NCBI GenBank assembly: GCA_021613535.1
Contig: CP075495.1
Location: 3,224,001 to 3,288,000, forward strand
DNA: 64,000 nt
Reading direction: 5' to 3'
DNA from: Adineta vaga
Lineage: Eukaryota; Rotifera
Shown: one piece after another, positions 48,013 to 59,900 of the stretch
How positions within the stretch are numbered: the first letter of the stretch is position 1
How the letters are laid out: each line of letters starts with the position of its first letter
Made by a program: the position numbers and the translations under genes
Notes under the pieces: generated by a model
Databases searched by the model: none
Told to the model about the DNA's origin: nothing
Seen by the model: only the letters and a program-made list of their open reading frames with translations

Positions 48013-48970
48013 ATGAACAAATCTAAGGATGTAAGTGTTGGAATTCATATTCTTTGTTTTAAAGTATTTCGATTGGACGATTTCTAGCAATCTATTCAAC
48101 ACTTCAATATTGACGATGATCAAAATGCAATGGCTGATTTTGTTACTGAATTTACTAGTAGATTAGAATAAATAAAGTACTATAGAACTTTCTTGGACAA
48201 AGTTTTATTTTATTCTAGCATATGAAGCTTTTCTTGATAGTCAAATATCGGAAAATGATCAAAATTATTTACAAGTTAAAATTAATTTAAAATCTTAGAG
48301 AACTAATTTCGTTTGTTTAGGATAGTGATATTGCACGAGAATTTGTTGAATTAGGCTATCGTGGTGTTGGCCATGGTATATCTCGAAAAGATTTTCAAGA
48401 TCGTAAACATCGTGCTGAATTAATTCTTCATTCACGTCGACAAGGTCCAATACTAATTCTTAGTGATACTTTAACTATCGTTAATACATTAGCAAAAGAA
48501 CTTGCTGCACGTGAAGAAGCAAATCGTACAACTCGTTTATTAACAATTATTTTCATACGTGATAGAAATCATCTTGGTCAGGAAATATCCGCATATATTG
48601 ATTATGCACATCGATTAAAACTTGAAGATTTTACATCATTTTTCATTGGAAAAAATAAACTTCTACCATTAATAACAGACTTAAGTTTTTATAATTGGAA
48701 TACACATATGTGTGTTTCGAATGATACGAATAATTTTCATCCCTTATCAGATGTTAATGGTATTCGATTTCGATGTGAACATGATAGAAAAATAGTTTAT
48801 GTTGATCCAGAATTGAAGCATTATGGTGATGGAACGACAAGAACAATGATTGATACAAATGAATATTTACAAGTAATTCTCTATGTAAATATGAAATCAA
48901 CTCTTTCAATTGATTAAAATTCTTCTTTCCTATTCTACAGGATCACTATTTACGTCGAAAGAAATTTTAA
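48013..48970 (+). CDS. Conserved-looking protein of unknown family
   Basis: Five exons (48013-48030, 48088-48157, 48219-48274, 48321-48872, 48941-48970) give 241 residues with every junction in frame. Exons 1 to 3 encode a short charged N-terminus (FNIDDDQNAMADFV, YEAFLDSQISENDQ). The main exon has ARE FVELGYRGVGHGIS, RKHRAELILHSRRQGPILIL, SDTLTIVNTLAKELAAREEA, LLTIIFIRDRNHLGQEIS and FRCEHDRKIVYVDPELKHYG. The C-terminus is DHYLRRKKF. It is soluble, with no signal or membrane segment, and looks like an alpha/beta domain. The spacing and splice quality make it a real gene. I could not place it in a family; a ciliary protein is a possible but unsupported idea. Confidence 0.75.
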
Positions 48971-49306
48971 CAATTACGAAAATTTATTCCTATTTTTTCT
49001 TCGATCACATGTTAATGATGTAATCAGTTGATCGTATATATTTTCTTCATATATCTGGTTTAAACAACCGGTTAGACTCACACAGTAATCATACAAAGAA
49101 CACGTACAAATACACATTAATATCGAAAAACAAGAAGAAAAAAAGAAAGAGGACAAATACAATTGTTGATACCGATCGAGTACGAAAAAAGCCAACACAA
49201 GATCAAAATGTTGTTTTGTGTTTGTGTACTTAGAAATTGAATAGTTTCATATACAACATAAAAGAAAACAATAACAACAACTTAGACGTTCACAATTATA
49301 TAAATA
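48971..49306. other. Convergent 3' flanks
   Basis: Spacer between the unknown gene (+) and ALYREF (-), which end toward each other. No gene is seen. Confidence 0.5.
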
Positions 49307-50247
49307 TTATTCGGATTGTTTTTTTTGTTTGCTTTCGGCACGATATGCATCAAGTTCGGCATCAAGATCTTCAGCAGATACTTCTTCTTTTTTTCCACCC
49401 GTACCATTTTGTTGTTGACGACGACCACCACCACCGCGTCCTCCATTACCTCGAGTACCATTTTGTTGGTTGCTATTACGATTACCAAATCGTTGATTTC
49501 TGCCACCGGCCGCTGCCACCACCATTAGCTGATGAGAAACGAGTGGGTTGTGCATTAGATCCATCATCAGTACTACCTACTAATCTAATATCCATTGGAC
49601 GACCTAAAGATAATAGATAGATTTCATTTTAGAATGATTTTCATTTCAGAAATTTACCATCAAGATTAAGACTATTATATTTCTTTTGAGCAGTACTTGC
49701 ATCAGCACGACGTTCAAATACAACTTCAGCAGTGCCTAAAGATCGACCACTTTCATCATAATGAACACGTGCTACACGGACAGCGCCAACATCTTCAAAT
49801 AATTCCTAAGAAATAATATCAAGAAATACAATTATATTCTATATAAAATCAAAGTAATTCTTACTTGAATATCATTTGTAGTTACATTGTAATCAAGATT
49901 AGAGATGAGTAATTTAGTTGTGCTATTTACACCAGTATTTCGTTGTCCGCCACGATTTTGATTTGAACTATCTCCATAAAGGTCATGTTTCCAACGACCT
50001 CCTGCTGGTGCATTCGATGTACGAGGCTAAATACACGTACAAATAATCAATAAAAAGTAAAAAATGATCAAATCGAACTTACTATTCCACCACCACCGCG
50101 TGCTTGAAATCCATTATTACCTCCACGACCAGAACGTCCACGAAATCCTCGATTGCCACCTGGACCACCGCGGCCACGTCGATTTGATGTACGATCTAAT
50201 CGAATGATATCGTCAAGACCAAGACTAACTTTATCCGAAGAAGCCAT
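49307..50247 (-). CDS. ALYREF: mRNA export adaptor ALYREF (THO complex subunit 4), with a frame break
   Basis: Four exons (50247-50083, 50026-49865, 49805-49658, 49603-49307). The N-terminal UAP56-binding motif [15 protein letters not shown] is followed by an RGG-rich region ([19 protein letters not shown]). The RRM is spread over exons 2-4: [53 protein letters not shown] second Arg/Gly-rich region and the C-terminal UAP56-binding helix [16 protein letters not shown] complete it. ALYREF loads export receptor NXF1 onto spliced mRNA. In the last exon, near 49505-49515, one extra base breaks the frame: SANGGGSG must shift to reach [15 protein letters not shown]. Read as given, it would stop after the GRWQK segment and lose the C-terminal helix. 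Confidence 0.9.
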
Positions 50248-50571
50248 TTTACTATATTGCTGTTGTTGTACGTGTTAATATCGTAATGAAAAATGGCGTT
50301 AATCTAAAAACTTCATGGGTGTTTTTTTGCATGGTTTTATTTCGCTGTTGATATCAATTTATATTTATTAAATATGTAAACTGGATTAAATTCACAAATT
50401 TAATAAGAAGAAATCAGTTTAAATTATTTCCTTTTTTTTGCCAATGGGAAGATACACTCGGTCTGAACAAATATTCGCCATATTTTTTCGAATCAATAAG
50501 CGAATAAAACATATGCAATACTAGTGATATTGGATAACTTATTTCCTAAATTTTCATACTTGTTATATTAA
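50248..50571. other. ALYREF upstream region
   Basis: 324 bases of AT-rich sequence between divergent ALYREF and a small plus-strand frame. It presumably contains the ALYREF promoter; no gene is seen. Confidence 0.4.
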
Positions 50572-50573
50572 AT

Positions 50574-50880
50574 GAGAACAACTCGAAATAATAAATATCA
50601 ATTTAATAAAAGACGTATTGGGAAAAAAACATTCGCATCGTATGGATTGAAAGTAAATGTTTGCCTATCATATCGTGAAAAACAAAGAAAAAATATGTAT
50701 GTATATGTACGCGATCGGAATGATAGTTTGTTAACCATAGTGAAAAAAGAAGTAGATGGACCTCCACAATTTGATTTTCAGTATATTAACATCTATGAAA
50801 GAAACAAAAGAAAAGAAAAACTAGTTTCATTAAATGCATTCGAGAATTTTAAACAAATAATTTCAATATTATCACAATGA
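50574..50880 (+). CDS. Small hypothetical protein
   Basis: A 102-codon frame opens with ATG 50572-50574 and closes at TGA 50880. It is basic in the first half (RTTRNNKYQFNKRRIGKK, YREKQRKNMYVYVRDRND) and contains KKEVDGPPQFDFQYINIYER and a C-terminal FENFKQIISILSQ. The codon choice looks like neighbouring genes, with CGT/CGA and few stops. No family, membrane segment or signal is visible. It sits alone between ALYREF and PRUNE without clear introns. It may be a genuine short gene or chance in AT-rich DNA. Confidence 0.35.
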
Positions 50881-51349
50881 AATATTTTATTCAATGAACA
50901 TTTCTCTCTGTGCACCTATATAAACGCAGAGATGACACGCTTTCTTTTTGCACAACTGCGTTCAATTTATGCATTTATTCGTTTACGCTATAGTGGCACA
51001 ATCTTGCTTTTCTATTGGTACATTAGCTAGTAGGTGAAAACCAATAAGAATTGTTTCGCATAATTTTTTTCTCCAATGAACTAAGTTCTCATCTTAAATA
51101 TATGAATACATGATGATGTCAATGAGATATTTATGGAAATGACTCTCAATATAATTCTAAATTATCAATAAATTCTTTTATTTTTATGTTTATTTTATGA
51201 AAATATATAAATAAGAGAAAACGAACTTATTTGATCATTTATCTATTTCAATTCTCTAGTTAATAGAAAGGCTAATATTATTTATATAGAACGAGATAAT
51301 AGTTCAGCATTATTTTGATCTTTTAGTTCTAGATAGTAAAAGAAAAGCA
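50881..51349. other. Intergenic upstream of PRUNE
   Basis: AT-rich spacer. GATCTTTTAG at about 51326 precedes the PRUNE leader and could be a splice or trans-splice acceptor. Nothing else is seen. Confidence 0.45.
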
Positions 51350-52918
51350 ATGAATATCACTAATTATTTGCAATATACTAAATCTCAATTGGTAAGATGA
51401 AAACAATTCTATTTCGATATGTGTATATAAATAGAAATAAAAACTTACTTTTGCATTACATATTAATTGATATGATTGAAAGAATTGTTGGATTTATTTT
51501 CTTTTTTTATAAATCAGGCTAATTTGATGCAATTTCGATTGATTCGTGTTGTTTTGGGTAACGAAGCTTGTGATCTGGATTCGACTATTAGTGCATGTAT
51601 TTATGCATACTTTTTACATAGTGTACGCAAATTTTAAAGGAAAAAAAAGTATTCAATTCAAATTTCTACATTTTCTTAGACTTGTGAAACTCCTGATGAA
51701 ATTCTTCATTTACCTATTTTAAATACTCATGCATCAATCTTTCGTCTACGTCATGAAATTCTTTGGTTTCTAAAAGAAAATCCATCGAATCTAATTTTTA
51801 TTGATGATATTAATCTTGATGAATTATTTGAGAAAGATAAACTTGAAATTATTCTTGTTGATCATCATGTATTACGTTCAAAATTAAATAAAAAAGTCAT
51901 TGAAATTATTGATCATCATCAAATTAAAGAAAATTCTATTTTATTAAAAGAGTAAGAACGATAGATAAGTCTTCTATTTTTCATTTCGTATTCTATGATG
52001 TTCTAGTTCATCAAAGATAAAAATTGAACCTGTTGGATGTGTTGTACATTAGTCAGTGAGAAAATTCTTTCGTCAAACAATTTTCAGATGAAAAATGAAA
52101 TTGCTTATTTGCTAACTGGTAAGCGAATAGAAAAGAGGAGAAAGAAAACAACAAAGATAAGAAGAAAAAACATAAAATTTTTATCTTTGATTCATTACTT
52201 AAGGTCCTATTTTATTCGACACTCTCAATTTCTCACCAAACGCTGGTAAAACTACTTTGAAAGATAAGCAAGTCTACGAACAACTTCTAGCGCATCGTAC
52301 TTCAATAATTGACGATTCAGATCTATACAAAACTTTAAGAAAGTGTGCTGCTGATACTACGGGTAAATTGTAGATAAATTGCCAATATTTAAATACAAAA
52401 ATTCAGTCTTAATTAGGAATGTCGGTTCAAGATTTATTACAAAAAGATGTTAAACAAGTAGTTGGTCCTAATCTTCGCCTTGCTGTTTCTAGTCTCCCAT
52501 CAGACTACACAGTCGAAGTAGGAGAATATGTTTCAATCATATAACAAATTTCAATAATTGTTCTTTGTTCATTTCATTTTAGAAATTAATTGGACAATTA
52601 CATACGATGAATGATTTGGATGAATTTTTAACTAAGAATGATAATGCTGATGCTGTGATTATGCTGTCACTCGAAACGAATAGCAATCAACCTAAACGTC
52701 AATTAGGTTTTTATGCAAAAAAATTTGAAAATATGCTTCCAATCAATGAATATATACAACGTAGTGAACATAATCTTGATTTACGTGAACGTGGTATACC
52801 AATCAATCAAGCACGACTTAAATTATTCGAACAAAACAATGCAAAAGCATCTCGTAAAGAAATTCTTCCAGTAATTGAACAATTTGCAAAAGATTTTGTA
52901 CCACAAAATTCATCCTAA
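51350..52918 (+). CDS. PRUNE1: Exopolyphosphatase PRUNE family protein, with a frame break
   Basis: Seven exons (51350-51391, 51518-51622, 51680-51951, 52007-52118, 52204-52362, 52417-52517, 52583-52918) give about 343 residues. The DHH-phosphoesterase motifs are in order: VVLGNEACDLDSTISA, FIDDINLDELF, LEIILVDHHVL, IEIIDHHQIKE (DHH where vertebrate PRUNE has DHR), and PILFDTLNF. The DHHA2 domain includes MSVQDLLQKDVKQV, DADAVIMLSLETN and KASRKEILPVIEQFAKDF. PRUNE cleaves short-chain polyphosphate and affects microtubules. Near 52036-52044 one base is missing: IEPVG must shift to reach CCTLVSEKIL; read as given it stops after a few residues. The long C-terminal tail of vertebrate PRUNE1 is absent. 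Confidence 0.9.
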
Positions 52919-52955
52919 AACTTTATTTCGTATATTTTTTTTCTTCTCTTATTCT

Positions 52956-53770
52956 CTATTTGACTGAAAAGGAAGAATCAGTTTTTTCGTCATTATCATC
53001 ATCAATTGCCTTGATTTGTCCACTTTTAAATTGATCCGCTATTGATTTTGCATATGTTGCATTGAATAAATCACGCGCTAGAAATTGATCTTGTTTTATC
53101 TCGGTAACATCATAAGAAACATAGGGTTTTAACTAAAAAGAAATCATTTTTAAACGAGATAAAAATCTTCCAAGAATTTACTAAAATTTTACTTTGAAAT
53201 CTGTTAAATCTGGTACAACTAATTCGGGTACCATATCATCCACGTATACAAATTTGCCAGTTTGATGATCAAAATAACCAGACATTTGAACACCACGATC
53301 TAGAATTTTCAAGAAACTATGAATCATGATGATTCTTCAATATTCCGATGAGTAACTATTACAACTGCATGACTCTCTAAACCTCATCACCTTCAGTAGA
53401 TAGAAAGAAAAATCTGATGAATCATCAAATATAGAATTTACTTACGAGCCATATACATCGCATGCCAAAGTTTATGACCACCCGGTTTATGTTCACTAGC
53501 CATTTTAGTTGTTAATTGTAATCGACTAATAAAAATATAAATTCAGATCATATAAAAACTTAGGGAAATTTACCTCCAAACAGGTACTCGATCTCTATGT
53601 GGAAGTGGATTTGAACTATCATATTTTTGATATGGAAAATATTGATATGTTGGATGTTTGAGACGTCTTCGAAAATGAATTGCTGATAGAGCAAATGTAC
53701 GTTGAATATTTATCGTTGGAGAATTACTATTGAAAATACTTTTCAATAGTAAATCTTTTGATAGAAACAT
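52956..53770 (-). CDS. MRPL41: Mitochondrial large ribosomal subunit protein mL41
   Basis: Four exons (53770-53574, 53525-53446, 53299-53193, 53132-52956) give 186 residues in one frame. The core GKFVYVDDMVPELVVPDL then TDFKLKPYVSYDVTE matches the mL41 family directly. A basic, hydroxylated N-terminus (MFLSKDLLLKSIFNSN) is a likely mitochondrial targeting peptide. The part before the core (residues 20-95, including RRRLKHPTYQYFPY and EHKPGGHKLWHAMYMARHRG) is longer than the vertebrate protein of 137 residues. The C-terminus is acidic. It ends 37 bases from the end of the convergent PRUNE gene. Confidence 0.87.
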
Positions 53771-53983
53771 TTTGATGTTTTTTTCTCTTTCTCTTAAAAA
53801 AAGGCAAAAAAATCATTTGTTTTGTTTTATATAAAAGTTCTTCATCATCTTTTCTTAATTTAATAATAATAATAATAATCGACACGAAGAAAAGAAAATC
53901 ATATACAGTAAATAAAATAAATATAGAAAAGAAAAACACGTATGCAAAAAAAAAGAAGAAGAAGAGAGTGGATATATTTTGTT

Positions 53984-56336
53984 CTATCTGGGTGATGTTA
54001 CTGCTGGAGATGATGGAGATGGTATTGTATTCGATATTGTCATATCATCAGGTAATTGACTCGTTATCCATGTTAATCCTAATAGAAAGTAATTGAAATG
54101 ATTTCGATGAGATTGAAATGAATGTTAGTTACCCCATTTCAAATTAGTTAACATATATTTCAATGCTTTTGTCCACTGTTCTTCTGAGCTCACTTGACAT
54201 CTAAATCAAACGATTGAATTTCTTTTTATTTCAACATGATCTTCATTTACCTGACACTGAATGGATAACCATTACTATCTGTAATAATACCATTGCCTTT
54301 TTCAGTCATTTTATATGGTAAACAAAAACGTTGATTTTTTGATTCAATTGTTAATTTGAACTAAAATGGAAAAAGAAGAAATGAATATAACGGTTCTTCA
54401 ATTCAATAATAGACAACATACTTGATTAACACAGTCCAAAAATGCAACCAATGCTTTATCAAATCTAAATTTACCAGTAGAAATCATTCATTTTCAAAAA
54501 CGATACTAAAGAAATAAAAACGAAAGTTACTTACTGAGTATCCCAAGTAAAATGTCGTCGAGCAGTATAAAGTGGTAATTGTGCATATTTACCATTCTTA
54601 TATTCATTAGTATCTTCAATATAGGAATAACTTCCTAACGGAACAATTCGATATCTATATACAACAATGAAATAGTTGTTAAGTTCATTGATGAAATGAT
54701 GATTTTACTTGTGAAATTGTAGATCAATTCGTTTAGCTAAAGAATTCAATAATAAAGCAGCTTGACCAAGACCAGCATTGATTTCTGACCATTCAACCTG
54801 CATAGAATTTACATTTAAGATAATGAAAAACATGTTTAGCAGATTCTACCGTAATACTTGGTAAACGACCAAGACGAAAACCATTGATAGTACCAAAATG
54901 TTCTTGATGCCTATTAAAATGAAGATGAAATTAAGAAGAAGAAGAAGAATATTTCATCACACTAACCATATATGAAATGCAGCATTAAACGCATTTGTTT
55001 TACTTAATTTATCATATTGAGCACGAGCATGTTTAGTTTGATTATCAATACTAAAAAAACAAATTTACAGAATTAGAAAATAAAAACCAATTCTTTTGAA
55101 AATAATTACCTTTTCTGTTCATCTTCAGCTTCATATAATAAACGCTTCTGTTCATTATAATCCTTTAAAAATCTAAAGAAAACATTTGATTTTACTTTCT
55201 ATCATTACATATTTTCGTTGAAAATAAAGTCGATATTCATTACCTTGTTTCTTCTGCTTCTAATACATGTTCTTCTTTAGTTAATTTTTCGGATTCTTCT
55301 TGTGTTCGTTCACTTTCTTTTTCTAATGTTGCTAATTCTTCTTTCAATCGTTTTTCTTCTTCATCTAACTAAAATATTCCAATGATAAACAAAGTTCTTT
55401 TCATTTCAGTCGAGTTCTTTTTTTTACATCAAATAAATCTTGTTTTAATTTTTCGTAATCATCTTGTTGAACATTCGTTGTAGAACTGAGTTGTTCAAGT
55501 AACTTTCTATGAAAGAATTCAATTTTTAAAAGAAAAACAAAAACTTTGTTCATCAATGATTTTTACTGATAACTTTGTAATTCATGGGATGCCATTTGTA
55601 AATCAACGTCTAATTTATCCAGAAGTGTATCAGTACATTCCTATAAAATGATTTCTATTTACATGAAAAAGAATTATAATTTTAAAATCTTTTCCTACTT
55701 GACAGAGGGGATGATCAAATGTATATTGTTCCGAAAGAAAATCATAGAATTTCTCATGTATCTATTGTTGAGAAACAAAATTCAATGTGAAAATTAAGAA
55801 AATTTATATGTATGAACTTTACATTGATATCATTTCGATATTCACGCATGGATTTTTGTTCCGAATCTTTGTTTAGATCGTGAGCAACAAATGCAAAACT
55901 ATTTGTACTATCAAGACTACTTTGTGATCTAAGAATAGAAAAACGATAAAGAAATCGAAGTAAAACTCATTTTGAGTTCATTATTAAACTTACAAGCGTT
56001 TACGACCTAATGTTTTACGAATAACAATAGTACCATCAGACTAAATACAAAAATAGGTGTATATATATATGTAAAACAACATTCGAAAGGTTATACATAC
56101 GCCAGCTTGTTGTAATTCATTGTATGATTCATCACACATGGTCGTACTGGATGCTAAAATATGATAAATATATTAATTATTCGAAATTGAATATTGAGTT
56201 TTCTTTCGTTACCAATTGGTTTCGTGATTTGATCATCGATTGTTTCTAATGAAGAATCTTGTTGAAGAAAATTTCCACATACTTGACAAGCAAATTGTGG
56301 TAAAGGAGATTTTGTAGCTGGAATTGTTGTCGTCAT
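53984..56336 (-). CDS. BECN1: Beclin-1 / Atg6
   Basis: About 15 exons from ATG 56336 to TAG 53984; the junctions I followed are in frame. The N-terminus has [18 protein letters not shown], matching the conserved start with its CxxC. A coiled coil follows ([38 protein letters not shown]). The evolutionarily conserved domain is strong: [90 protein letters not shown]. Beclin-1 is the regulatory subunit of the Vps34 PI3-kinase complexes for autophagy and endosome traffic. Between FVAHD and FDHPLC, where vertebrates carry the BH3 helix, the sequence is [18 protein letters not shown] and lacks the LxxxGD core. A tail of about 18 residues (Ser/Pro-rich) extends the C-terminus. Confidence 0.94.
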
Positions 56337-56933
56337 TTTAGTATCTAGAGGAAATGTTTATTAGTAAATTTCTGTCTTTTTTGTACGAAATTCATATTTT
56401 AGTCGAATAATTATCTCGTGCTTGCTCGGGCACACACACATGAATCATAGAAGAAAAGGAAACGTGCCAATAAAAATCAAGCGAAAGTTGTCACTAGATA
56501 CTCGATCATTCAGTAGCAAGTAACATATATGAAATAAATATATAATTCCGTATAATTCGTTTTTCTACAGGAAACTTTCAATAGTTCCATATCATTTAAT
56601 GTTATTCATTTAAGAAAAATGAAGATCGAAATTTCTTAGATTGTTTTGTTATTACATCTAATGAACATTTACAAGATTATTTGATTAGTTTCATCTTGAA
56701 AATTCATATGAATGATCATAGATATTATTTTATATCGCTTAATACCGGAAAAATCTCTAGTCAATTCTCATTAAAAAAAAGTGAAATTAGCATCTTCATG
56801 GATAATATCAAATCATTTTAATGAAACAACATCAACAGAATCATAAATAGGAAATAAGAAGAAAACACGATAATCATACAAAAAAAAGATTGTCATTTAG
56901 AAGTCGATTTTGGAAAAAAATGAACTATATTTT
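56337..56933. other. Beclin-1 upstream and VAC14 3' flank
   Basis: About 600 non-coding bases. TTTCCTCTAG lies a few bases upstream of the Beclin-1 start on the minus strand (about 56345), a possible 5' splice acceptor. No other gene is seen. Confidence 0.45.
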
Positions 56934-59900
56934 CTATTGACCATCGGAAACATTAGGTGCATAACGATATCTTTGTTTCTTGGAATCGACATGTTTATTT
57001 TGAATAGATAAATAAAATTGTTGTAATTCATCGAAATTAATCATTTTTCTCGAATCATTAGTTGTTTCTGTTCCATTTGTAGCGATTTTTAAACTAAGAA
57101 AAACAAACAAACAATGATAATGAAAATAAATAGGAAATTCATTATACTTAGCGACACGTTTGTCTATGGAAGTGAATTTGTCAATAAAATTTGGTACACA
57201 TTCTAAACGTCTTCGAAGGATATGAAAAGCATCGGTTTTACCGGGTAATAACATTAATAAACCACATAATGCACGAATTAATGTTTGATTATTCTCAACA
57301 TCTAACAGTGCTAAACGAAGATCTAAATATATAAAAGAAAATGTTTTGTCACAAAAATCTAATTCAATTAAATTTACATGTAAAAATTGGTGATTCAATC
57401 AATTGAACAAGTTTATCAATTTCAATTAAAAAATCGACAGTTACTTCAATTTCCGCACTAGAACGAAAGAGAGAGAACGCATGAAATTTTGCATCTAAAA
57501 TCAATCAATCATTTACAATAATTGCACAAGTCGACAAGCATGATCATAATTTTGTGATAAGAAACATAATGCTACTAATGCAATAGGATTATGGCACCAT
57601 GTTTTATAAAGACAAACAAATAAATCAGCACTTTCAGTTGATTGTAAATTTTTTAATTTTATTCGTAAATCATGTAATTCAGTCGATGTTAATAATATCG
57701 AACTGAGTATTTTAACCATAATTGAAGCGAAATTTGAATCAGGTTCATTAGCTAAAGTTTCCGATAATGTTTTATAAATATCTTCCGGTGATAAAAGCAT
57801 ACATAATTGTCTAAATAAAGGACGATTCATTCGAGAAAAACTGACAAGAAGAATTCATCAAACAAATCTATTGATATCTCTAATTTGATTCTTAAAATTT
57901 AGCATAGCTGTTCTCCAATCTAATGACTCTGATGGTTATCCTACGGATGATGGTCAATTTTGATTCTGAATGTTATATTTACGAACCTAATGATAAATGA
58001 ACCTCGAGCTTCTAATAATGGTCGATCTGTACGAAATAAATCCATTAATACAATAATAAATTTTGTAAAATAATCATTATAATTTCTATCGGTATTTATT
58101 CGATTTGATGTTGATATTAATGCAAAAACTTGTAGAACTAAAAGTACAGCCTAAAAACAAAACGTAAATGTTTACAAATTGATCATTTAATCGTAAAGAA
58201 AAATGAAATCAAGTATTTGTTTTTTTTTGAATGAGCGGCGAGAATAATACAAGCAGATCTAAACCATTGAATCATTGACAAACCCAAATGAAGGCACAAA
58301 GTTGAATCAATGGGATTTTGTTCTCTACTACTTGCTTACTTCTGTTGTATATTGATGTTGCTGTTTATTAGATTTTCTTCTCGATAATAATGGTGAATGT
58401 GTAGAAGTGACTACGGTTGGAGACTATGTGCAAAGAAGGAATGATATGAACTTCGCTAATGAAGAAGAAATAGCTTTTATCAATGAATTGATTGTATCAA
58501 TTAGAAACATGCGAATCATTAGGAATCAAAAAGTTACCTTAATAGGATAATTGTTCGTCTGGAAAAAAGACTCACTTAGTTGGTTTCGAGAAGCATAAAA
58601 CTATCTTCGTTTTCTTTTTATTTACCTCATCGGATGAATCATTTAATACACGAAATAAGGTTGGAAATAAAACATCAATATGTGCAACCATCTAGAAAAT
58701 AGATTGTTATATAGATTGTTTGAAAACCTCCAAAATGAACATTACTTTATCTTGAAGACATTCAAATAGATGATGAATCCATCCTAATGCAATAATACGT
58801 GAAGGTGAAGCACCTGATTGAATTTGATTTTTAAGTACTTCAACCATTTTTGTAATTGTTAAATCTGGTACACTGAAAAAGAGTTTTTTAAAAGTTTATG
58901 ATCGAATTAGTGAAGTTTTTTTCTTCAGAACGAACCTTGATGCAGTATTATTGTCAATACTTTTTGTATTTTCATTTTTAATCAATTGACGAAGAATAGA
59001 ATTGATCTCTTTGGCCGTCTCTCGAATGTGTGTTGAAGATGGTTAAGGAAAAAAGACTGTTTTGTTTTTCAAAGAAAGAAAGAAAGAAAGAAAACAAATG
59101 CAAAAGAAAAGGATATTTTGTCGGCCATCATCATCATATGAAAAACATGGAAGTACAGCTGATAACAATCCAGCAGAATGTGGTAGAAGTACTTGATGAT
59201 ATTTTGGCATATTAAGAAATTCTCGTAACCAATACAATCCAGTATATTGAATCAATTCGTCTAAAAAGAACAAGAATATGATTAACATTTTGATTTGAAT
59301 AAAGTTATCTCTTCTCGGGTTTTTTTTTCTTTCTAAAAGAATATCAGAAGCTTATTAAATAAGGATACTTTCTAAAGAAGAAGTGATTGAAATGTTTTAT
59401 ACTAATAAAGCATTAATTATTAAAAAAATAACAAATAAAGACTAGGAATATGAAGAAGATCAATTTTTTGTTTTTACCATCTGGTTGGATCATTGAAAAA
59501 AGTGGTACAGTTCCTCCTAGGGAATATTTAACTCAACTTTATTAATCATACGTCTTATATTTCATTTAATCGATAGGAGATGATTTGATTTGAATAGAGA
59601 ATTACCTGATGATTGACAATTTTGTATTAAAATTCGAGTCATATCTTCAAACATATCCGGTTGAACTTGAGAGGATTTTAAAATGGTTAAAAATTCACTA
59701 AATAATATTTCACATCTGAACAAAAATAACAAATGAAAATCAATGTAGATGTCAATTGAATAGTAAAACATTACGATTTACGAATTTCAGGATTTGGATC
59801 ACCTAAAATATGAAATAATCCATCCATAATTTCAGGTAAATATTGCACCATATCAAATTCCGGTACAGATGTAAGTAGAGATACCTAAATCGAAAAATAT

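Noticed and set aside
57800-57985. Extending the VAC14 exon upstream to include FSRMNRPLF
   Set aside because: The acceptor TTATTTAG at 57811-57818 joins ARGSFII directly to RQLCMLL, matching the vertebrate protein exactly.
59071-59095. GAAA repeat considered as a coding repeat
   Set aside because: It lies inside the AT-AC intron of VAC14 and is not translated.
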